A DNA stretch of 64,000 nucleotides from Viscum album. Taxonomy: Eukaryota; Streptophyta; Magnoliopsida; Santalales; Viscaceae. How positions within the stretch are numbered: the first letter of the stretch is position 1; each line of letters opens with the position of its first letter. Positions 39,867 through 49,736 of the stretch are shown piece by piece. A program made the translations under genes and the position numbers. The DNA lies in NCBI GenBank assembly GCA_963277665.1, contig OY728122.1:2123706024-2123770023 (forward strand), written 5' to 3'. The notes under the pieces are model-generated. The model ran no database searches, had not been told where the DNA came from, and saw nothing but the letters and a program-made list of their open reading frames with translations.

Positions 39867-41608
39867 TTACAGGGGGGTGGGAGGGCTATCAAGAGGGTTG
39901 GGGGGTGTCCAGGGGGGTGTCCAAGGGGGTAGGGTGTGGGGGGTGGTGTCCAGGAGGGGTGGGGGCTGTCCATAGGGGTCGGGGGGTGTCCAGGGGGGTT
40001 TACAAGGGGGTGGGTGGGTGTGGGGGGCTGTCCAAGGGTGTGGGTGGGTGTTGGGGGTGTCCAGGGGGGTGTCCAAGGGGGTAGGGGGTGGGGGTGGTGT
40101 TTAGGAGGGGTGGGGGGCTGTCTAGAGGGTTGGGGGGTGTCCAGGGGGGTGTCCAAGCAGGTCGGGGGTGGGGGGTTGTGTCCAGGAGGGGTGGGGGTGC
40201 TTTCTAGAGGGGTCGGGGGCTGTCCAGAGGGGTCGGGGGGTGTCCAGGGTGGTGTCCAAGGGGATGGGTGGGTGTGGGGGGCTGTCCAAGGGGGTGGCGG
40301 CCTTTCCAGAGGGGTCGGTGGGGTGTCCAGGGGGGTGTCCAAGGGGTTGGATGGTTGTGGGGGGTTGTCCAAGTGGGTGGCGGCCTCTCCAGAGGGTATT
40401 TGGGGTTGTCCGGGTGGGTGGGGGGGCTGTCCAGAGGGTTGGGGGATGTCCAGGGGGTGTCCAAGGAGGTAGGGGGTGGGGGTGGTGTCCAGGAGGGTCG
40501 GGGGGCTGTCCAGAGGGGTCGGGGGGTGTCCAGGGGGGTTTACAAGGGGGTGGGTGGGTGTGGGGGGCTGTCCAAGGGTGTGGGTGGGTGTTGGGGGGTG
40601 TCCAGGGGGTGTCCAAGGGGGTAGGGGGTGGGGGGTGGTGTTTAGGAGGGGTGGGGGGGCTATCCAGAGGGTTGGGGGGGTGTCCAGGGGGGTGTCCAAG
40701 CAGGTCGGGGGTGGGGGGTTGTGTCCAGGAGGGGTGGGGGTGCTTTCTAGAGGGGTCGGGGGCTATCCAGAGGGGTCGGGGTGTCCAGGGTGGTGTCCAA
40801 GGGGATGGGTGGGTGTGGGGGGTTGTCCAAGGGGTTGGCGGCCTGTCCAGAGGGGTCGGTGGGGGTTTTCAGGGGGGTGTCCAAGGGGGTGGATGGGTGT
40901 GGGGGGCTGTCCAAGTGGGTGGCGGCCTCTCCAGAGGGTATTTGGGGTTGTCCGGGTGGGTGGGGGGGCTGCCCAGAGGGTTGGGGGATGTCCAGGGGGG
41001 TGTCCAAGGGGGTAGGGGTGGGGGTGGTGTCCAGGAGGGGTGGGGGGCTGTCCAGAGGGGTCGGGGGGTGTCCAGGGGGGTTTACAATGGGGTGGGTGGG
41101 TGTGGGGGGCTGTCCAAGGGTGTGGGTGGGTGTTGGGGGGTGTCCAGGGGGGTGTCCAAGGGGGTAGGGGGTGGGGGTGGGGGGCTGTCCAGAGGGTTGG
41201 GGGGTGTCCAGGGGGGTGTCCAAGCAGGTCGGGGGTGGGGGGTTGTGTCCAGGAGGGGTGGGGGTGCTTTCTAGAGGGGTCGGGGGCTGTCCAGAGGGGT
41301 CTGGCGGTGTCCAGGGTGGTGTCCAAGGGGATGGGTGGGTGTGGGGGGCTGTCCAAGGGGGTGGCGGCCTGTCCAGAGGGGTCGGTGGGGTGTCCAGGGG
41401 GGTGTCCAAGGGGGTGGATGGGTGTGGGGGGTTGTCCAAGTGGGTGGCGTCCTCTCCAGAGGGTATTTGGGGTTGTCCGGGTGGGTGGGGGGGCTGTCCA
41501 GAGGGTTGGGGGATGTCTAGGGGGGTGTCCAAGGGGGTAGGGGGTGGGGGGTGGTGTCCAGGAGGGGTGGGGGGCTGTCCAGAGGGGTCGGGGGGTGTCC
41601 AGGGGGTG
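39867..41608 (+). repeat. G-rich tandem array 1
   Basis: About 1.74 kb built from short units around a TGTCCA core separated by runs of 4-7 G (GGGGTGTCCAAGGGGG and variants). A higher-order period near 540 bp is visible: the phrase GGTTTACAA recurs at about 39999, 40539 and 41081. The + strand is G-rich, the - strand C-rich. Long frames on both strands (up to 368 codons) are compositional artefacts giving Gly/Val/Cys or Pro/Thr repeats. Many G-runs make quadruplex formation on the + strand, which is also the sense strand of the genes, likely in principle. The array ends 176 bp before the transposase ATG. Confidence 0.95.
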
Positions 41609-41784
41609 TTATATCTTACTATATTTTGTTTAAAAAATAATATTCAAGCATATTTTTTTAAATACACATCGATTTGTATTATATTTCAAAATTCTTTACA
41701 TTCAAATTATGATTTTTTTCATATAAACATATATTTGTCTTATCTAAAAAATATATATATTTTTGCTATTTTTTATAGGTAATA

Positions 41785-44405
41785 ATGAGTCGAAGTTGGA
41801 TTATGGCACATCGAATGAGCAATGAATATGAGGAAGGTGTTGATGCCTTTTTGGAATTTGCTAAACGAAATGTTCCAAGTAGTGGAATTTTTTTCTGTCC
41901 ATGCCTGAAATGCCTGAATATGAAGAAGTTGAAAAGTAGAGAGATAAAAGATCATCTGATTTGTCATGGTTTCAATCCGAGTTACAACCCTTGGATTTGG
42001 CATGGTGAAACTGGACAGAATGTCACTGATGATAATGAATCGCAAGATGGTAACTCCGATGGAATTGAAGAAATGATTCGCGATATTGTAGCAGAACAAA
42101 TTGAGATAGAACCGACAGTTTCACGTCTATATGGTGATGCCAAAAAACCATTATATCCTGGTTGTACAGATTTTACGGTTTTTTTGGCGGTGTTAAGATT
42201 GATTAACCTGAAGGCGAAACACGGATGGAGTGACAAAAGTTTTACAGAGCTTCTACAATTGATGAAAGACATTCTTCCAAAATATAACGATCTTCCAGAT
42301 TCACATTATAAGGCCAAAAAAATATTATGCCCGATGGGATTGGGATACAGGAAAATACATGCCTATCCGAATGACTGCATTATATATAGGAAGGAATATG
42401 AATTTCTGAAAGAGCATCCTAAATGTGGGACATCACGGTATAAGGTGAAAGAAAAATCACAAGCTGATGTAGAGATTACAAAGCTCCCTTCAAAGGTATT
42501 TTGGTATCTTTCTATAATTCCTCGTTTCAAACGTTTATTTTCTAATTCACATGATGCAAAAAGGTTAAGATGGCATGCTGATGAGCGGGTATGTGATGGA
42601 AAAATACGTCATCCAGCTGATTATCCACAATGGAAGAAAATTGATGCCCAGTACCCTACATTTGGAAATGAAATTAGAAATCTGAGACTAGGCTTGTGCA
42701 CAGATGGAATGATAGACATATTTGGAAGAAAAGGTCAATATTTTTTGAGCTACCATATTGGAGGTATCATGAAGTCAAACATAATATTGATGTCATGCAC
42801 GTGGAGAAGAATATTTGTGATTCTTTGATCGGAACATTGCTAGATATTAAAGGAAAGACAAAAGATGGGTTGAATTCAAGGTTAGACCTACTATCAATGG
42901 GAATACATTTGGAGTTAGCTCCCACTCCTAAAGGAAGACAAACATTTCTTCCCCCGGCTTGTCATACATTATCGAAGAGGGAGAAAAGTAGCTTCTGTCA
43001 GTGTCTTCATGATATCAAAGTGCCTCAAGGTTATTCTTCAAATGTAAAAATTTTTGTCTCATTGAAAGACTTGAAGTTGATAGGTATGAAATCACATGAT
43101 TGTCACGTCATGATGCAACAAATTCTACCAGTTGCACTGCGTGGAATATTGCCCATCCGTGTCAGAAAGACTATAATGAGGTTGTGTTATTTTTTCAATT
43201 CAATTTGTAACAAGGCGATTGATGTGAATGCTTTGAACATTTTGGAAAAGGATGCAATTTTTATACTTTGTCATTTGGAAATGTATTTTCCTCCAAATTT
43301 TTTTGATATGATGGTGCATTTAATGATTCATCTGGTTCGAGAAATAAAGCTTTTTGGACCTGTATATCTTCGTTGAATGTATCCTTTTGAAAGGTATATG
43401 AAAATATTAAAGGGATATGTTAAAAATCCATATCGACCTGAAGGCTCCATTATTGAAAAGTATATTTTTGAGGAGTTAGCAGAGTTTTGTACGAGCTACT
43501 TGGCTACGGCGCAACACATAGGTTTGCCTCCATCTCGCCATGAACAGGTTAATAATGAGGGAAAGGGGATTCGTGGCTTGAAAGTCAAATCACTGTCAGC
43601 TGAACAGATGAAGAAGTTAGAATCATACATCTTGAATAACATAGCTGATGTTCAACCGTATATCACATTGCATATTAATGAGTTGAAACAATGTCATCCA
43701 AAGAAGAAAGAAATGTGGATTTTGAATGAGCACAACAAAACTTTTTTGCCATGGTTTAAAAAGACCTTGCTTGGTAGATCAGATGTATCAGAGACATTAA
43801 AATGGATAGTGGGTGGTCCATCTTTAAATGTGATAACATGGTCCGCTTATGACATTAATGGCTATACATTTCATATGAAAGCTCAGGACAACAGAAGTGC
43901 AGTTCAGAATAGTGGTGTATTGGTGTTTGCAGAAGCAATGCATTTTTCGAGTGCTAAGGACAGAACCCCAATTTCGGCATCAAGTGCATATTATGGAGTG
44001 ATTGAAGACATATGGGAGGCTGATTACTTTAAAATTAAAGTTCCTGTTTTTAACTGTAAATGGTTTATCGGTAACAACAGTGTCAGACACGATGATTTTG
44101 GAATGACACTTGTTAATCTGAATAGATTGGAAGACACAGCTGATTCTTTTATAATGGAAACACATGCCAAACAAATTTTCTATGTAGTAGATCAATCAGA
44201 TATTCAGTGGTCTATTGTTTTACAAGGGAAAAAACAATATGTTGGTGAGGATGAATTTGATGAAGATGCTGATTTATGTGAGATCCCTAATTCCATGGAA
44301 AGATTAACAGAACATAATGATGAGTATGTTGAAGACATGGTTTGTGCCATAAGGAACGATCACGACGAAGGAATTTGGGAAAACAATCCAACTGTACATT
44401 CCTAA
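41785..44405 (+). pseudogene. CACTA transposase (TNP2/TNPD-like), internally deleted
   Basis: The start at 41785 follows a splice acceptor-like site and opens with a transposase-associated domain (MSRSWIMAHRMSNEYEEGV, then CPCLKC). The frame runs about 305 codons to the first part of the Transposase_21 domain (ADYPQWKKID, LGLCTDGM). At about 42706-42722 the sequence jumps, with a frame change, to the domain's end (FFELPYW, NIDVMHVEKNICDSLIGTLL). The central catalytic part present in complete family members is therefore missing. Next comes a DUF4218-like region, interrupted by an in-frame TGA at 43374-43376 where relatives have Trp (before MYPFERYMK). After that is a complete DUF4216-like region (AYYGVIEDIWEADY, VPVFNCKW, DDFGMTLVNLN) ending at 44405. 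It would have cut and pasted the element by binding its ends; this copy cannot. Confidence 0.88.
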
Positions 44406-44968
44406 AATTACAGGTAACACATGTTTATTTCTTGTTTACATTTAGTTTTTTCATATAATGTTAGATATTGTAAATTTTTTACTTATTAAAACATGTATAA
44501 AACCAAAATGATAAAACAATAAAAACCGTAAAGACCGGTCGGTGGTCCAGACAGAGAGGAAGGCTCTCTTTCTGGTCCACCGGCCGGCCGGTGACACCAG
44601 GAAGTCGGCAAGTCTACTGCCTGGGTCCTCCGGCTGGCCGGTGAGCTCACACCGGCTGACCGGTGGACTCAGTGAGTCCACTTTTCAGCTTTCTTGGGCC
44701 AACTCCTTGGCATCCTTTTGCCTATCAACAAAAACACTTGAAAACAAGTTAGAACATAATAAGAGTGATTGTGATCATTAAAATCCAAGAGAGAGGGGTA
44801 AAACAGACTGTGTTTACCATGTTTATCATTGTTTAACATGCTTACCATATTACCAATGTTTACTATTATGTAATTTAGTACACTTTTCTATTTTATGATT
44901 AAGTAGTATTACAATATTTGAATTTGTATATTTTTGAACTAATGTTTGTTTTTTTGATTTGAAGGAAA
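44406..44968 (+). other. spacer between the two CACTA genes, with a GC-rich insert
   Basis: At 44524-44720 a GC-rich patch stands out, with repeated CCGG-rich phrases (CCGGCCGGCCGGTGA, CCGGCTGGCCGGTGA) and small palindromes such as GGTGAGCTCACACC and GGACTCAGTGAGTCC. The rest is AT-rich, intron-like sequence ending in GATTTGAAG before the next ATG. An open frame across the patch (44542-44781) has no recognisable domain. Confidence 0.6.
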
Positions 44969-47897
44969 ATGACAGATCAATCAGTTGATCAGCCACATGA
45001 TTCTGGAGATCAGCATATTGATCATACATCTGGGGAGGAACATTCACATGCTCCTATTACGAAAAAGAGTTCAAAGGTTGGTAAGCGTGGGTGCACACGT
45101 TTACCAAAATTATCACTTGCTCGTACGAAGGAGGAGAGGATAGTCGTGGAGTTTGATGATGATGATCTTCCTAGAGGTCCAAATGCTAAAGATTTTAAGG
45201 GTTTTGTAGCAACTCAGGCTAAGAGCAAAGTAAGCATTCTCTATGATGATTGGAGAAGTGTGGATAAGGCGATAATTTCTCAGCTTTGGGAGACCATTTT
45301 GGTAAGATCTTTTGCTATTGTTTGACTGTTCTTTAAATGTTTCTAGTATATATAATATTTTTAACCTCTTTTTTATCAGATGACATTTGATATTCCTGAC
45401 ACTGGAGGAGTCAGGAAGAAATGCTTATCGTTGGCTGCTTGGAGATGGAGGGATTTCAAATCAACCCTCTCATCTGATTTCATTTATGGTCATAGGAGTC
45501 ATGAGAATCCATGTCGTATATATCCTTTTATAGATGAAGACACATGGAGACAATTTTTTGAAAGTAGAAGAAAAGAATCATTTTTGGTAAGGGCAATGTA
45601 AACTTTTATAAGCTTTCTTATATAAATGATCTTATTATTGTTTTGTTAATGATTACTTATTCTTAATTTACAGCAAACAAGGAAAGCTCATCAAGAGATC
45701 CAATCTAAAAATGTATACCCTCATAATTTATCTCGGGGAGGGTATGCATTATTGGAAGAACAAATGATGGCAGAAAAATTTCAACAACTAAGAGCTGAGT
45801 CTTCAAGCTCTGGAGAGGTGGCCCCTCCATCCCCTCCATCTAGACATGAGAAATGGAAAAGAGCTCAGAAGGGCAAAAAAGGACAATATCTTTCGGAAGA
45901 ATCGAGACTCGTGGTTGAGAGGATTTTAAGATATCTATTTTATTTATTTAAGTTTACTATTTTCGTCATATATTTCCAATCATTATAGAAATGTTCAATT
46001 AATTATTACAGGACTCTCTTGAGGAGCAGAGTTCACAGGGGACATTTACACCATCTGGGAGGGAAGATATTTTATCTGTGGCATTGGGAAAGCCCGAACA
46101 TCCTGGCCATGTAAGAGGATATCCGGCAGGTGTATCGGTAAGAAAAGTGTTGCCACGTTCCTCAACTTCTAACGTTGAGGGAGTTTATAAAAAAAATAGA
46201 ATCCTTGGAGGCTGAATTCCATAATATTAATGCGACAATGGAGGAAAAGATTAGAGCATCGGTGCAGTTTATGTTTGCAGACTTGCAAAGACAATTTCAG
46301 GGTGCAGCTCCCACTCCACCTCTCCCAGTAGCTCCCACTCCCCCACCTCAGCCTGCGGACCCCATTTTTGATCCTCCTCCTCCGCCGCAGCTACCTACTT
46401 ATTGTGAGTTGTATGTTGATGATCCTCAACATCATATAGTTGCATATGGGATGGTATATTGTATAGGAGATACAGTTCATCATCAACAGTTAGAGGTAGA
46501 GAATCAGAGGGTCACTGTACAGGATATTATAGATAGATCAGCTCAGATACCATTACCTACAGATGAGGTGACGACAGTTGGACATAGTATCGGCCATTTT
46601 TTACTTTGGCCATCCAGACTTCTTAGACTCATTACCATAGAGGTATGGATGTTATATCTTTTATTTTATATTTTTATTAATGTTTTATCATTTGAAAACT
46701 AATATATTTTTAAATTTATTTATACATGAATACTTCAAAGGTAAAGAAATATTGTATAGACAACAACAAAGACAGATAGCTATGACATCAGATGCAGATA
46801 CTAGCAGTCTTGACAAATTGTCAAGATATTCAAATTTGTTGGCGGATCATTATGACTTTACAATGGAAGCTCATGTCTGTGGACGTGAACTAATTGTGGG
46901 GATTATGAAAACTGATATCATGGAGTTTGTCACTGGAGATAAGTTGGGCATCAACGTGGTGCAAATTTTTATCATGTAAGTCTTAACACCTTTTCCTTGC
47001 GTTAAATTTATTAAAAATGTATACTTATGTCTGCTTTGTATTAGGTATCTGTATAAAATTTGTGAGAGGAATGAGCTGACAGATGTATATGGATTCGTGG
47101 ACCCACAATTGATTTCCCCTGAAGCATGTGTATTGGATGAGGAACAAAGAATGATTTATATTGCTGATAGATTTGAAAAGAATGTAATCACACAGTGTTG
47201 GATGATGCCTTTTTGTGAGAGGTATGAAACACATCCCTCTCAAAGAGTTAATTATCTTTTAACATAAAAAACCACTAACGTTAAATTTCCTTTTATCAGG
47301 GATCATTGGATGTTAGGGGTTTTTTGCCCTAGGGAGAAAGCACTTTATTGGATATGCTCTCTCCATGATGATGTGCGAGAAAGTTTTAAGAATATATTGG
47401 AAACGTAAGTTTCAATTTCACAATAGTTTTATATATTATAATGAATTTTAAATTTACCCCATTCGTATTATTTTCTAACAGGGCATGGGTCCACTTTCGA
47501 AAAAGCGCAAAGAAAAGGAATTTCAAGATCAAATATGTACATGCGAAGGTAAATATCCATTTATAATTTGTACATTTTGATTTATTACATAAAAATAATA
47601 TATTGAATTTACACTCATTCAAACAGAAATGTCATGAGCAACAAGGCATCATCGAATGCAGATATTACATGTTAAGATTTATGTATGAAATAATAACAAC
47701 TGGGACAGTTCTGAGTTTTGACCTGGTAAGATTTCCTCTTTCTCATAATATTTCAATTTGATTTATTCATTATACACATTGACCACTGTCCTTTTCCTTT
47801 GTAGCTTTTTGATGACCCTCAACCCTTTACTGCTGAAGATATCAAACACTTACAAGTGGAGTGGTCAAATTATTTTACAGGTTTGATTGACTTTTAG
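44969..47897 (+). pseudogene. CACTA second gene: Transposase_24-like protein with Ulp1-type protease domain
   Basis: Exons can be traced at 44969-45301, 45380-45586, 45674-45925, 46012-46642, 46741-46975, 47045-47221, 47300-47404, 47482-47548, 47627-47725 and 47805-47897, nearly all with GT/AG borders and matching phase. The first half has plant transposase (Ptta/En/Spm, Transposase_24) features: SLAAWRWRDFKS, then GTFTPSGREDIL and GKPEHPGHVRGYPAG. Next comes a Pro-rich linker (about 46309-46400), then DEVTTVGHSIGHFLLWPSR. The last half is C48/Ulp1-like: His in DHWMLGVF (47304), a Gln in HEQQG and Cys in GIIECRYY (47657). The usual Asp in YWLD-type motifs is Cys here (YWICS, 47355), and the usual Gly after Cys is Arg. 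Lesions are donor GT changed to TT at 45926 and an extra A in an A8 run near 46190. Probably inactive; the family role is DNA binding in transposition, while the protease role is unknown. Confidence 0.8.
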
Positions 47898-48088
47898 TTG
47901 TTTGTAATGTAAAATGTAATTTTGAATATTGTCAATGTAATTCTGTATTTCGTAGTCATTTAGGTTGGATTTAGTTTTTTTTTTAAGTTGACGGTGTAAG
48001 TTTTGAATGTTATATAAGTGAATGTTTAATTTTTCTCTACTTCTTGTTTTGGTCTACTGTTGATGGTTTTTCTGGTCTGGATTTTGGT

Positions 48089-49170
48089 ATGGGGGGAGAG
48101 GTTCCAAGGGGGTGGGTGGGTGTTTGGGGGGTGTCCAAGGTGTGTTTGGGGCTGTCCTAGGGGTCGGGGGGTGTAAATGAGGGTGGGGGTGTCCAAGGGG
48201 GTGGGGGTGTCCAAGGGATATGGGAGGGGTGTCCAAGGTGTGTTTGGGGCTGTCCAAGGGGTCGGTTGGGTGTAAATGAGGGTGGGGGGGGGGGCTTTCC
48301 AAGGGGTGGGGGGTGTCCAAGTGGTGGGGGTGTCCAAGGGATATAGGAGGGGTGTCCAAGGGGTGTTTGGGGCTGTCCAAGGGGATGGGGGGGTTTCCAA
48401 GGGGTCAGGGGGGGGTTCCAAGGGGTCGGGGGGTGTCCAGGGGGTGGGGGGCTGTCCAAGGGGCGGGGGGTGTCCAAGGGGTGGGGGGTGTCCAAGGGAT
48501 ATGGGAGGGGTGTCCAAGGGGTGTTTGGGGCTGTCCTAGTGTTCGGGGGGTGTAAATGAGGGTGGGGGGCTGTCGAAGGGGGTGGGGGTGTCCAAGGGGT
48601 GGGGGTGTCCAAGGGATATGGGAGTGGTGTCCAAGGTGTCTGGGAGTTCTGTCCAAGGGGCCGGTTGGGTGTAAATGAGGGTGGGGGGGCTGTCCAAGGG
48701 GGTGGGGGTGTCCAAGGGGTGTCCAAGGGGTGGGGGGTGTCCAAGGGATATGGGAGGGGTGTCCAAGGGGTGTTTGGGGCTGTCCAAGGGCTCGGGGGGG
48801 TGTCCAGGGGGTCGGGGGGTGTCCAAGGGGTCTGGGAGGGATGTCAAGGTGTGGGGGGTGTCCAATGGGTGTTTGAGGCTGTACTAGGGGTCTTGGGGGT
48901 GTAAATGAGGGTGGGGGGCTGTCCAAGGGGTGGGGGGTGTCCAAGGGGTGGGGGTGTCCAAGGGATATGGGAGGGGTGTCCAATGGGTGTTTGAGGCTGG
49001 TACTAGGGGTCGTGGGGGTGTAAATGAGGGTGGGGGGGCTGTCCAAGGGGTGGGGGGTGTCCAAGGGTTGTGGTGGGGCTACAATGTGGTGGGGGAGGGC
49101 TGGCCAGGTTGTTAGGTGGGTATAGATGAGGGTGGGGTTCAGTTGGGGCTTGGGGGAGGGCTGGCATGGT
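48089..49170 (+). repeat. G-rich tandem array 2
   Basis: About 1.08 kb of G-rich repeats sharing the TGTCCA(A)GGGG core with array 1 but with its own phrases: GGGATATGGGAGGGGTGTCC, GGTGTTTGGGGCTGTCC and GTAAATGAGGGTGGGG (near 48172, 48271, 48551, 48670, 48900 and 49019). The spacing of these marks is irregular (about 100-280 bp). It starts 191 bp after the stop of the second gene, with the G-rich strand again on the + strand. Long Pro/Thr-rich or Gly-rich frames are compositional artefacts. Confidence 0.95.
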
Positions 49171-49235
49171 TATTTTTGTTGTTTGGTTTCTGGTTGCTTT
49201 TTGGTGAGAGCAGTGCAATTATTTTAAAAAAAATA

Positions 49236-49715
49236 TCGCTTTCACGTCGATTATTTTATAACCGACGTGGTAAATAAATCGGTAGGGGTTTATCACGTCG
49301 GTTATTTCGAGAACCGACGTGATAAACCGTTCCCGGGCCTTTTATCACGTCGATTCTTAATATAACCGACGTGCTAAAAGGCCTGGGAATCGATTTACCA
49401 CGTCGGTTATTAGATAACCGACGTGCTAAAAGGTTCCCAGGCCTTTTTATCACGTCGGTTATTTAAGAAACCGACCTGATAAAATGCCTGGGATATCGTT
49501 AATCACGTCGGTTCTCGAAAAAACCGACGTGATAAACGATATCCCAGGCGTTTTATCACGTCGGTTTAGAAATAACCGACGTGATAAACACCGTGATGTT
49601 AGGGATGTTACGTCGGGTTTTAAATAACCGACGTAAAAAACGTTATTTATAACGTCGCCCGTATTAACGTCGCCTAAAAACCGACGTAAATAATGAAAAA
49701 TAACCGACGTAAAAA
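49236..49715 (+). repeat. right subterminal hairpin array
   Basis: About nine inverted pairs of the core ACGTCGGTTAT / ATAACCGACGT. Most read TCACGTCGG...CCGACGTGATAA, unlike the T/A-run flanks at the left end. The last units before the terminus return to the left-end type. Spacers are also inverted, so larger nested palindromes form (notably 49446-49589). Confidence 0.9.
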
Positions 49716-49733
49716 ATGTTTTCTGCACTAGTG
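49706..49733 (-). repeat. right terminal inverted repeat
   Basis: Complement of the left terminus, ending CTGCACTAGTG at 49733. Confidence 0.9.
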
Positions 49734-49736
49734 CAT
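49734..49736 (+). repeat. right target-site duplication CAT
   Basis: Direct repeat of 38303-38305. Confidence 0.85.

Larger units (their letters stand above)
38306..49733 (+). mobile_element. CACTA (En/Spm) transposon, 11,428 bp, complete ends, defective genes
   Basis: Both ends read CACTAGTGCAGAAAAC inward. The inverted repeat extends to 28 bases with one mismatch. CAT duplications flank it. Inside, in order: palindromic subterminal repeats, a possible untranslated first exon, a non-repeat block, a G-rich array, a broken transposase gene, a spacer, a second gene with a Ulp1-type domain, a second G-rich array, and the right subterminal repeats. Insertion into the fourth retroelement internal region is supported by a paralogue. 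Unit 2 has ATCATGCA followed by TTTTTCTTAAAAAAGAGCC near 23345-23370, while here ATCATGCAT lies left of the element and TGTACTTAAAAGTCC right of it. Confidence 0.93.

Noticed and set aside
39860..41540. Several long open frames on both strands (up to 368 codons), Gly-rich on + and Pro/Thr-rich on -
   Set aside because: They coincide exactly with G-rich array 1, overlap in several frames at once and consist only of the repeat translated. The composition lacks stop codons.
44542..44781. 79-codon frame across the GC-rich patch between CACTA genes
   Set aside because: No domain, and it overlaps a repeat/palindrome-rich patch with an opposite-strand frame of similar length.
48026..49115. Pro-rich minus-strand frames up to 219 codons and Gly-rich plus-strand frames
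   Set aside because: Artefacts of G-rich array 2 for the same reason.
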